Source of the DNA: a bacterium
GTDB taxonomy: Bacteria > Auribacterota > UBA3054
Reading direction: 5' to 3'
DNA length: 64,000 bases
Assembly (NCBI GenBank): GCA_017963805.1
Contig: JAGCTE010000015.1
Coordinates: forward strand, 58,350-122,349
In this document: piece by piece, positions 41,361 to 47,771 of the stretch
Layout of the letters: each line of letters begins with the position of its first letter
Position numbering within the stretch: position 1 is the first letter of the stretch
Notes under the pieces: generated by a model
The model's database searches: none
Told to the model about the DNA's origin: nothing
What the model saw: the letters and a program-made list of their open reading frames with translations, nothing else
Program-made: the position numbers and the translations under genes

Positions 41361-43073
41361 ATGAAAAAAGCTGTTTTATTTATCCTCGCGCTGGTGATAT
41401 CCATTTCCACGTTTGCGGCAAAATATCCCGCTGTGAAGCCGGAAGGCGAAGGGACGCAGGAATCTCCGTATCTGTTCAAGCAGATAGAGAACTTTGGCTG
41501 GATCGCCGATCAAAGAGACAAAATCGATGCCGGAACGACGGTTTATTGCGTCCAGATAAATGATATTGACGCGACGGAAACAGAAAATTGGTTTTTTCCT
41601 GAAATAATGACAAATAACATCAACGGCGAAAAACGCGGATCTTGGACCTTGAACTATGATGGACAAGGCTTTAACATTGAAAATGTTTGTGTCGGTTCTC
41701 AGGGATATTATAATGCGCTTTTTGCCGTAGGGAATTTTCAACTAAAAAATATCAACATTGTAAGGGCGAAAAACAAAGTATTTAATGGCTATACAATACC
41801 ATGTCACGGAATTTTAGTAGGCATCATGGGTTCCGGTTACATAAAAAATTGCCATATCCGTGAAACTAAGATGCTCGCTTGCGCGGCATTGGCTGATCAA
41901 TTGGTCGGCTCTGATGTTGAAATTAGCGATTGTTCGGTGGACGTTGAACTGGCAAGCGCTCTTGCTGGATTAATTTGTTTTGTGCGCAATTATGGAACGG
42001 TAGTCATTAAAAACACATCCGTTAAAGCTAAAATAACGCTTAACAATGACGATGCTTGTGATTTAGCATCAGCTGGTTTTATAAGGGCGTTGCAGCTTGA
42101 GGAAGGAAGCAAGAAAACAGTTATTGAAGATTGTTATGCCGATGTTGAGATTAGTATACCGAATCCATATGTGGGCCTTTCTGGGTTTATAGGTATTATT
42201 AATAATCTTAGGTATGGAGAACAAATTGACTTTTCAATCAATCGTTGCTATTCCACAGGAACGATATGCAACACTAAACCTTGGCAAAGCGCAAGTTTTT
42301 TGTCCGAGGTTAACGATTGCGAGCCAATTATCAACGACTGCTATTATAATGCAAACTCTTTGCTAAAGGCTGACAAATACGCCCTTCCCAAGACGGAAGA
42401 TGAACTGAAGCAGCAGGCGACCTTCGAGAACTGGGATTTTGAGAATGTTTGGGCTATAGACGAAGGAAATGGCTTCCCTTATCTGAGAAAAGCTGAGGTG
42501 GAGAAGAGATATCCGAAACTTTTTGTCAATTATAACGGAACAGGAAAATGCAGCGTAAATAACGGCGTCGTAACGATCGAAGGCGGAAGCGACAAAGATA
42601 CGCTGGCTATATCCGGACTTCTTGGCAACAGATGCCAGGTGAAGAATATCGTGACAGAACACGGACTTAAAAAGATCAAAGTTACCGGCGACCTTGAAGG
42701 CATGCAGGTGGCCGGGAAGGTGGGTGCGCTGCTTGTGAACCGCGGCAATCTGGGAAAAGAAGGCAAAGATTTCGCGTTGATCTTCGACGCTGACAACGCC
42801 GTTATCAAAGTCAAAGGCGAAAAAGGCAATATCGCCAAAGGAAGCAAGGCTGCTGGAACGATAATCGGCGGAGACATCAAAGGCAACATTCTCTGCGGAA
42901 CCCGAGATGAAGCCGGCAATATAACGACGCTGGGAACCGTGAAGAAAATGGCGACCTTGGGCGGCAACATTGAGAATGGCAAGGTTGTGGCTGAACGTGT
43001 CGGGAAGGTCACCGCCAAGCCGAAAGGCGGAAAAGGCGGCCAGATAATCGATTTCAAGACTGAGACCAATTAA
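41361..43073 (+). CDS. Accessory family E3, GLUG-like beta-helix protein with GGN-repeat tail
   Basis: A 570-residue exported protein beginning at ATG 41361 after AAGGAGTCCAAA. The signal ends near TFA/AK. GLUG opening KPEGEGTQESPYLFKQIENFGWI, then DIDATET, WTLNYDGQGFNI and rungs ('IKNCHIRE', 'ISDCSVDVE', 'IKNTSVKAK', 'IEDCYADVE', 'INRCYSTG', 'INDCYYNA'). The DELKQQATFENWDFENVWAIDEG end motif and a GGN-repeat tail almost identical to E2 complete it. The rungs differ strongly between E2 and E3 while both ends agree. A strong hairpin follows the gene and separates it from family A. Confidence 0.82.
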   Translation: MKKAVLFILALVISISTFAAKYPAVKPEGEGTQESPYLFKQIENFGWIADQRDKIDAGTTVYCVQINDIDATETENWFFPEIMTNNINGEKRGSWTLNYDGQGFNIENVCVGSQGYYNALFAVGNFQLKNINIVRAKNKVFNGYTIPCHGILVGIMGSGYIKNCHIRETKMLACAALADQLVGSDVEISDCSVDVELASALAGLICFVRNYGTVVIKNTSVKAKITLNNDDACDLASAGFIRALQLEEGSKKTVIEDCYADVEISIPNPYVGLSGFIGIINNLRYGEQIDFSINRCYSTGTICNTKPWQSASFLSEVNDCEPIINDCYYNANSLLKADKYALPKTEDELKQQATFENWDFENVWAIDEGNGFPYLRKAEVEKRYPKLFVNYNGTGKCSVNNGVVTIEGGSDKDTLAISGLLGNRCQVKNIVTEHGLKKIKVTGDLEGMQVAGKVGALLVNRGNLGKEGKDFALIFDADNAVIKVKGEKGNIAKGSKAAGTIIGGDIKGNILCGTRDEAGNITTLGTVKKMATLGGNIENGKVVAERVGKVTAKPKGGKGGQIIDFKTETN

Positions 43074-43094
43074 GAATAGGAATTGAACGATTTA

Positions 43095-43127
43095 TTTCAT
43101 GGCGGAAGGAATCCTTCCGCCATGAAA
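43095..43127. terminator. 16-base-arm hairpin between E3 and A
   Basis: TTTCATGGCGGAAGGA (43095-43110), centre A, TCCTTCCGCCATGAAA (43112-43127): perfect arms, flanked by A/T bases and a short TTTT. It probably terminates or attenuates transcription at the end of the C-D-E repeats. No distinct promoter was recognised between it and ATG 43147. Confidence 0.65.
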
Positions 43128-43146
43128 ATTTTAGAGAAGAGGATAT

Positions 43147-44052
43147 ATGCTTGCGAAGATGACAAAAACATTGGCGATCGTTTTGTACGCGGCTTTCGCT
43201 GCTACGACGGTTTTTGCCTTTACGGTCAACAGGATGACCTGGCAGATCTCCGACACGGTTACGAACGCCTATTTGTTTGAAAAGCTCGCTAAGGCTGAGC
43301 AGCGCGCCAAGATCAACGACCTTAAAGGCGCGGCAACGCTAATAGACGATCTGAAAGACGACACGGCGGCGAAAGATTACGTTTCCTCTGACGGAGAGCC
43401 GCTTGAGCTGGTCTTGGCTTCGGCGTCATTGTGGTACAGGGCGGAAGACGTGAAGAACAGCGATCCTGAGCTGGTGAAAGAGGCGAGGCATAACCTGAAT
43501 CTTTGGGCGGAAAAAGCTAAGGACAAGCAGTGGAAGAGCTACAAATATCTTTTTCACAGAATAAGGGCGTATCACGTTACGCAAAAGAACCAAAGGGGAA
43601 GAATAGAGACCCAAAAGGAAATGATACTCTACGATCCCTTCGATCAGGAGCAGTTGAAATCCTTCGAGGAGTATTGCGACCGCTTCCCGGAGAGCGTGGG
43701 AGATCTGAATGCTTTTCTGGCAAAGTTTAAAGAAAAAGGCGGCGCGATGACGCCCAAGTTCGCCTTGACGCTGATAACGCTATCCGGCAAGACAAGGGAA
43801 GAAAAACTGCAGGAACTGTCCGCCTGGCTGAAAGAGCATAAGAGTTCCGATCTGGAAACCTTAAAACTCGGCATAGAGTTCGGAATGGGAGAAGTGTCGG
43901 TGGAAGAGCCGCAAACCGTTAGGAAGATGTACGATCTTCTGACAAACCTGGCGCTTTGGCAGCCGGCGGACGAAGAAAGGATGCCCATCATAGCCATGAT
44001 ACTGAATGAGCGGGCCAAAGTGGAAACCATAGCGCCGGAATCGGTGAAATAA
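43147..44052 (+). CDS. Accessory family A exported TPR-like protein
   Basis: A 301-residue exported protein with signal ending VFA/FT. Helical pairs such as LFEKLAKAEQRAKINDLKGAATL and YLFHRIRAYHVTQKN suggest a TPR-like solenoid. It aligns with the first half of the locus 1 fusion (gene at 18794) through SDGEPLELVL, KYLFHRIRAYHV, ILYDPFDQEQ and ALTLITLS. It also aligns with A' at 24418. ATG 43147 is preceded by AGAGGATAT; ATG 43159 is an alternative start. Codon use is host-like here, unlike the locus 1 relatives. Family B starts six bases after the stop. Function unknown. Confidence 0.75.
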   Translation: MLAKMTKTLAIVLYAAFAATTVFAFTVNRMTWQISDTVTNAYLFEKLAKAEQRAKINDLKGAATLIDDLKDDTAAKDYVSSDGEPLELVLASASLWYRAEDVKNSDPELVKEARHNLNLWAEKAKDKQWKSYKYLFHRIRAYHVTQKNQRGRIETQKEMILYDPFDQEQLKSFEEYCDRFPESVGDLNAFLAKFKEKGGAMTPKFALTLITLSGKTREEKLQELSAWLKEHKSSDLETLKLGIEFGMGEVSVEEPQTVRKMYDLLTNLALWQPADEERMPIIAMILNERAKVETIAPESVK

Positions 44053-44058
44053 GAAACT

Positions 44059-45288
44059 ATGCGAATACTAAGACTCTGCCTGACATATTTTCTTCTGGGG
44101 CTCTTCTTGGCGCCTTTGATTCTGAACGCCGGAGTGACGAAAGAAGAGCTGATGGATTTTCTGGCGGACATAAAGGAGGATATAGCCGCCGAAGAGATGG
44201 AAACTCTCTCCCAGGAACTTGAAAAGGGAACGGCGCCAGAAGAAGTGTACATATTCGCTCGGAAAATATGGCTCCCGAAAGCGGAGGAAAAGCTGAGGGT
44301 AAAATTTCCGGAGCTCTATTCCGAAAAGCCGGGCAAGGAAGAAGACGTAGCGAAGATATTGCCCTGGAGGACGATGAAAGAAAACATCGACTATTTCTGG
44401 GGGCCGGAATGCAAGCAGCGCTACAACGGAATGATCTCCTTGAGCAAAGCCGTCCAAGCGCTGAATGATTTCGAGAAGCTGAAGAACAAGTTCGAGGACA
44501 GCGGAGATCCTCTGCTCGACCTTGCCCGCTACAAGGATCTTTTGCTTATTCCCGGATATTCTGGAAAATTATACTGGATGGTGGAAAGGCTCTACTGGAA
44601 AGGCGAATACGAAAGAGCGAAGGAAGGATTCGAGTTTTTCCTGCTTCCGGAAAACGGCGACGGCTTTACAAAAGGAGCGGCGCATTTCTTCCTGGGCAGG
44701 ATGGCCATAGAACGCCCTTATGAGAAGACTTGGTATCCCTCCGCCGAACTAGCGCAAGAAGGGGCGCTGGACCACCTCCTAAGGGTAAACCAGTTTCCCA
44801 CCTGCCTGACATACATATCCTACTCCTATATCTTCGCTGCCCGAGCTTACAGCGAACTGCGTTTTCCCAAGCAGGCGCTGGCGCTGATCATGGTGGATGT
44901 TCCAAGCATCGACTGGAAATTCATGAAATACAGGCGGCATTGGGACGGAGCGGATTATTGTTTGGAGCTGGGGGATGAGACTAATTTCGTCAGGCACCTT
45001 GTGGAAAGTTATCGCCACTGCGAACGAAACGAAGAATTCTTTAAAGATCGGATTGCCGACTACGACATATCGAAAGAGTTCTGGAATAATTGCGCGACGA
45101 ACTTTTTCACTCCCTATGACCTTTTTTCAGCCATAGACAAAGCAATGACGGGTGAGGAGCCGTTTCCTCAGGAAGAGCTGTTCTACGAGGCCGTGACGCA
45201 CAAATGGCCGGACATCAACTCGATTCCTGAGGCGATCGCCACCAACCGGGTCTTGAACAACAATATTTTTTCTCCAACGAATAAATAA
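44059..45288 (+). CDS. Accessory family B exported TPR-like protein
   Basis: A 409-residue exported protein with its own signal peptide (YFLLGLFLAPLILNA). It has an extra ~95-residue charged helical region absent from the fused version. The TPR-like part matches the second half of the gene at 18794: LARYKDLLLIPGYSGKLYW, GDGFTKGAAHFFLGRM, FPTCLTYISYSYIF, MVDVPSIDW, a final EAIATNRVLNNNIF. The preserved C-terminal decapeptide in both versions suggests a binding function. Host-like codon use. It is followed by the duplicated block that brought E4. Confidence 0.75.
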   Translation: MRILRLCLTYFLLGLFLAPLILNAGVTKEELMDFLADIKEDIAAEEMETLSQELEKGTAPEEVYIFARKIWLPKAEEKLRVKFPELYSEKPGKEEDVAKILPWRTMKENIDYFWGPECKQRYNGMISLSKAVQALNDFEKLKNKFEDSGDPLLDLARYKDLLLIPGYSGKLYWMVERLYWKGEYERAKEGFEFFLLPENGDGFTKGAAHFFLGRMAIERPYEKTWYPSAELAQEGALDHLLRVNQFPTCLTYISYSYIFAARAYSELRFPKQALALIMVDVPSIDWKFMKYRRHWDGADYCLELGDETNFVRHLVESYRHCERNEEFFKDRIADYDISKEFWNNCATNFFTPYDLFSAIDKAMTGEEPFPQEELFYEAVTHKWPDINSIPEAIATNRVLNNNIFSPTNK

Positions 45289-45293
45289 AACAC

Positions 45294-45368
45294 AAAGTCA
45301 AATTCACCGTCATTTCCGCCACCCCGAGAAGAATTAGCCGCGTCAGGGTCGAGACCCTCGACAGATAA
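45294..45368 (+). pseudogene. Fragment of the CNNM gene 3' end
   Basis: Twenty-four codons (KVKFTVISATPRRISRVRVE...) followed by TAA match codons 397-420 of the gene at 31615, with only a few base changes. It has no start codon and is a passenger of the duplication that produced E4. Confidence 0.85.
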
Positions 45369-45371
45369 TCA

Positions 45372-45396
45372 AGTTTAGGCATTTTTTGTCTAAACT
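45372..45396 (+). terminator. Copied hairpin upstream of E4
   Basis: AGTTTAGGC, loop ATTTTTT, GTCTAAACT: the same hairpin as at 32893-32917, with one G-T wobble keeping the stem. Confidence 0.45.
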
Positions 45397-45418
45397 CCCG
45401 TCTATCCTTTTCCGGTAG

Positions 45419-45431
45419 TTTTTGCTAAAAT
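45419..45431 (+). promoter_or_regulatory. Promoter of E4
   Basis: TTTTTGCTAAAAT (TAAAAT at 45426-45431) is the copy of the E1 promoter with one change in the -10. The ribosome binding site CGGGAGGAAGATT precedes ATG 45475. Confidence 0.6.
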
Positions 45432-45474
45432 TTTAAAACAAGATAATAGTTCCGTTATTATCGGGAGGAAGATT

Positions 45475-46674
45475 ATGAAATACGCTGCCCTTGTGAGTGT
45501 TTTTGCCTTTGCCTGCGTAAGCCTTTTCGCGGAAGATATCTCCGTTAAGCCTGCCGGCGAAGGCACTAAGGAAAGCCCTTACTTGTTTGACCGCTTGGAA
45601 AACTTTTTCTGGCTCAGGCAACAAACATCCGAAATGGATCCCAACGTTCCGGTCTATTGCAAGCAGATAAAAGACATCGACGCAAGCGCAACTCAGCAAG
45701 GCGGCGACTATGCTTGGTCAGACATAGACTTTTCCAAAAACAACCTCTTCGCCTACGATGGGCAATGCTTCACCATCTATGGGCTAGAGCCAAACGAAAA
45801 AGGCGCATTGTTCGGCACCGGTTATTTTCAGTTAAAAAATATTAGGATACAAGGCGCAGAAGGAAAAAAGACCTGCGCATTAGCTAAATGTTTACACTCA
45901 TCGAACAACAAAACCGGCTTTTTTGAAAACTGCCACATCAGAGGTCTTTTGGTAAAAACTCCAGCTCTGGTGGGGACAGTTGCTGGCAACGATGTAAGAA
46001 TTGAAAATTGCGTTGTCGAAGCGGAAATAGACGAAGGGGAAATTGTGGAAGGGGAACCAAGATCATACGGTGCTTTAATGACGACTTTGCATTTGAGAGG
46101 AGGTAAAAACATCATAAAAAACACCTGTTTCAAGGGAAAAGTTAAAGTAAAACCAGAAACGCTAGTTTCCGGGTTAACTTTAATTTTGTCGCTAGGAACT
46201 ACGTATTACAACGCCGAGGTAACCATAGAAGATTGCTACACGGATTTCATCGTGGAATGCGACCCGGATGACAGACACTCCGTAGTTGGATTAATAGGTG
46301 CAGCGTTCCTGGATTATAATACGAACACAGTTTTGAACATCGAGCGTTGTTACACCGCGTGTGAAGCAAGCGAAAGCATAGTTTATAGCGCGGCATTTAT
46401 TTACCAATTGACCAACACTGTCAACACGTTAAATATAAATGATTGCTATTATAGGGAGGCCCCAAATTTCACGGACGATTTGGCTATTGCCAAGACCGAC
46501 GAGGAAATGAAGCGGCAGGCAACTTTTGAAAACTGGGATTTTGAAAACGTTTGGGATATCGACGAAGACGAAGGAATGCCATATTTAAGATGCGAGGTTC
46601 CGGAACCGTTCGGAATGTTTGCTTTACTTTTGCTGCCTTTGTTAAGAAGACGAGCAAATTTTTGCAGTAACTAA
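45475..46674 (+). CDS. Accessory family E4, GLUG-like beta-helix protein with PEP-CTERM tail
   Basis: A 399-residue exported protein whose first ~130 residues are very close to E1 (PAGEGTKESPYLFDRLENFFWL, DIDASATQ, LFAYDGQCFTI). The rungs then diverge ('FENCHIRGL', 'IENCVVEAE', 'IKNTCFKGK', 'IEDCYTDF', 'INDCYYRE') and end in DEEMKRQATFENWDFENVWDIDEDEG. In place of the GGN-repeat tail it has VPEPFGMFALLLLPLLRRR. That is a textbook PEP-CTERM arrangement: Pro-Glu-Pro, hydrophobic stretch, Arg cluster. Such tails are recognised by exosortases, none of which is encoded in the window. This suggests a differently anchored version of E1. Last gene of locus 2. Confidence 0.82.
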   Translation: MKYAALVSVFAFACVSLFAEDISVKPAGEGTKESPYLFDRLENFFWLRQQTSEMDPNVPVYCKQIKDIDASATQQGGDYAWSDIDFSKNNLFAYDGQCFTIYGLEPNEKGALFGTGYFQLKNIRIQGAEGKKTCALAKCLHSSNNKTGFFENCHIRGLLVKTPALVGTVAGNDVRIENCVVEAEIDEGEIVEGEPRSYGALMTTLHLRGGKNIIKNTCFKGKVKVKPETLVSGLTLILSLGTTYYNAEVTIEDCYTDFIVECDPDDRHSVVGLIGAAFLDYNTNTVLNIERCYTACEASESIVYSAAFIYQLTNTVNTLNINDCYYREAPNFTDDLAIAKTDEEMKRQATFENWDFENVWDIDEDEGMPYLRCEVPEPFGMFALLLLPLLRRRANFCSN

Positions 46675-46688
46675 ATAACGCACTTCCG

Positions 46689-46918
46689 ATCATTTTCGTG
46701 ACCTCACGAAAATGATCTGATTGAATTTTTTTCGCATTAGAAAACACTGCCTATCAATCGTTTTCCTTAGTGTAAATTGTTGATAATGTTTGTTTTTCGT
46801 GATCTCACGAAAATGGTCTGATTGAATTTTTTACGCATTAGAAAACACTGCCCATCAATCGTTTTCCTTAGTGTAAGTTGTTGATAATGTTTGTTTTTCG
46901 TGAGCTCACGAAAATGGT
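46689..46918. repeat. 101-bp tandem repeat carrying TTTTCGTGA palindromes
   Basis: Two full copies and one partial copy with period 101: 46693-46793, 46794-46894 and 46895-46918. Each starts with a 20-base palindrome TTTTCGTGA-nn-TCACGAAAA (46693-46712, 46794-46813, 46895-46914). The two full copies differ at only about five bases. Within the unit CATTAG...TGATAATG and TATCAA...TTGATA form further inverted repeats. There is no coding frame. The palindromes look like binding sites for a dimeric regulator. Confidence 0.85.
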
Positions 46919-46949
46919 CTGCCCATATTTTCATCAATTGATTTTAAAG

Positions 46950-46982
46950 AGCAATATGTATATTTTGCATATTGCTTTTTTA
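46950..46982 (+). terminator. Intrinsic terminator
   Basis: AGCAATATG (46950-46958), loop TATATTTTG, CATATTGCT (46968-46976), then a run of T to 46982. It lies 275 bases after E4, beyond the tandem repeat, so a transcript from E4 would include the repeat. Confidence 0.75.
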
Positions 46983-47009
46983 TTTGGTGATATCTCTATT
47001 TAGATGGAC

Positions 47010-47033
47010 AATGCTATAACTTTCAATAGCATT
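47010..47033. other. Hairpin AATGCTAT / ATAGCATT in the E4-DUF2442 gap
   Basis: An 8-base perfect inverted repeat (47010-47017 and 47026-47033) followed by TTCC. Apart from this, the promoter at 47122 and the terminator, nothing was recognised in 46983-47217: no open frame of gene size on either strand. Confidence 0.4.
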
Positions 47034-47120
47034 TTCCAAAATCATTGCAATCCTGTTTGCTTTTTCATATTCTAGGAACGATACTGCAAATAAGCGCTAT
47101 TGACCTTATCACTATTTAGT

Positions 47121-47128
47121 GATACAAT
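47121..47128 (+). promoter_or_regulatory. Candidate promoter of the DUF2442-HTH gene
   Basis: TTTAGTGATACAAT has an extended -10 (TG-A-TACAAT, TACAAT at 47123-47128). The ~90-base leader holds a nested inverted repeat: GTGGG...CCCAC around AGTTT-AGG-AAACT (47164-47199). A 14-codon frame (MWDTQEFRKLAPLE, 47162-47206) lies just before ribosome binding site AGAGGAG. Confidence 0.5.
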
Positions 47129-47217
47129 CGTAAACAACTTCATAGAAAAGAACTTCTAATTATGTGGGACACTCAAGAGTTTAGGAAACTTGCCCCACTA
47201 GAATAGAGGAGAATTTT

Positions 47218-47655
47218 ATGTTTCACAAAATAAAGGGAGTCAGCGCGCTGCCGAAATTCCGCCTTCTAGTTCAGTTCACTGAAGGCGTAACCAAGATCTA
47301 TGATGTGAAACCGCTTTTCAAAAAATGGAAAGCTTTCAGAGCCTTGGAAAAATCAGAAGAGTTGTTTTACGACGTTGAAGTCGATGTCGGCGGCTGCGGA
47401 GTAATCTGGAACGACGACATCGATCTTTCCTGCGACGAGCTGTTCGCAAACGGCAAAGCGGTAAAGACTCCCTTCGACGGCTTGATCGCTTTCACCGAGG
47501 CAACAAAACTTTGGGGCTTGAACGAAAGCACGCTGCGAAAGGCTATTTCCTATGGCAAGCTTGTGGACGGCGTCGATGCCTGCAAATACGGCAGGCAATG
47601 GGTAATTTCCATAGAAGCCATGATAAGGGAATACGGCGATCCAAAGTCTGATTAA
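47218..47655 (+). CDS. DUF2442 domain protein with C-terminal helix-turn-helix
   Basis: A 145-residue protein. Residues 1-85 match DUF2442 (RLLVQFTEGVTKIYDVKPLFKKW, VEVDVGGCGVIWNDDIDLSCDELF). Residues ~95-140 form a helix-turn-helix of the type used by small DNA-binding proteins (FTEATKLWGLNESTLRKAI, KYGRQWVISIEAMI). DUF2442 genes are often next to DUF4160 genes in toxin-antitoxin-like pairs. No DUF4160 partner is present here, so it may be solitary or the survivor of a pair. The nearby palindromes at 46693-46914 are candidate operator sites. Flanked by its own promoter and terminator. Confidence 0.8.
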   Translation: MFHKIKGVSALPKFRLLVQFTEGVTKIYDVKPLFKKWKAFRALEKSEELFYDVEVDVGGCGVIWNDDIDLSCDELFANGKAVKTPFDGLIAFTEATKLWGLNESTLRKAISYGKLVDGVDACKYGRQWVISIEAMIREYGDPKSD

Positions 47656-47666
47656 AGCTTTAATTT

Positions 47667-47698
47667 AACTGTTTGAGAAAATCGAACAGTTCATTTTT
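47667..47698 (+). terminator. Terminator after the DUF2442-HTH gene
   Basis: AACTGTTTGA, loop GAAAA, TCGAACAGTT (47667-47691, one G-T wobble), then CATTTTT. A G-rich run (GGGGGGGTGGGG) follows. Confidence 0.65.
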
Positions 47699-47729
47699 GG
47701 GGGGGTGGGGCATCGCGGAAAAAGGGGGC

Positions 47730-47741
47730 TTTTGATACAAT
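47730..47741 (+). promoter_or_regulatory. Promoter of the rsxC-like gene
   Basis: TTTTGATACAAT (TG-A-TACAAT, TACAAT at 47736-47741), 30 bases before ATG 47772. The A/T-rich leader has no Shine-Dalgarno sequence. Confidence 0.6.
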
Positions 47742-47771
47742 AAATAAATAATCCAAACTTTATTTATTGGT

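Larger units (their letters stand above)
45293..45846 (+). repeat. Direct repeat copy 2
   Basis: Same content as 32802-33365: CNNM 3' end, hairpin, promoter and E gene start. The left breakpoint lies just after the family B stop. A 9-base deletion relative to copy 1 falls at the CNNM stop. Confidence 0.85.

Noticed and set aside
46689..46918. CRISPR array
   Set aside because: The spacing is regular but the intervening sequence is itself repeated, with only ~2.2 copies of a 101-bp unit. There are no unique spacers and no cas genes.
46675..47217. Missed gene in the 540-base gap
   Set aside because: All frames on both strands are broken by stops; only repeats, hairpins, a terminator and a promoter were found.
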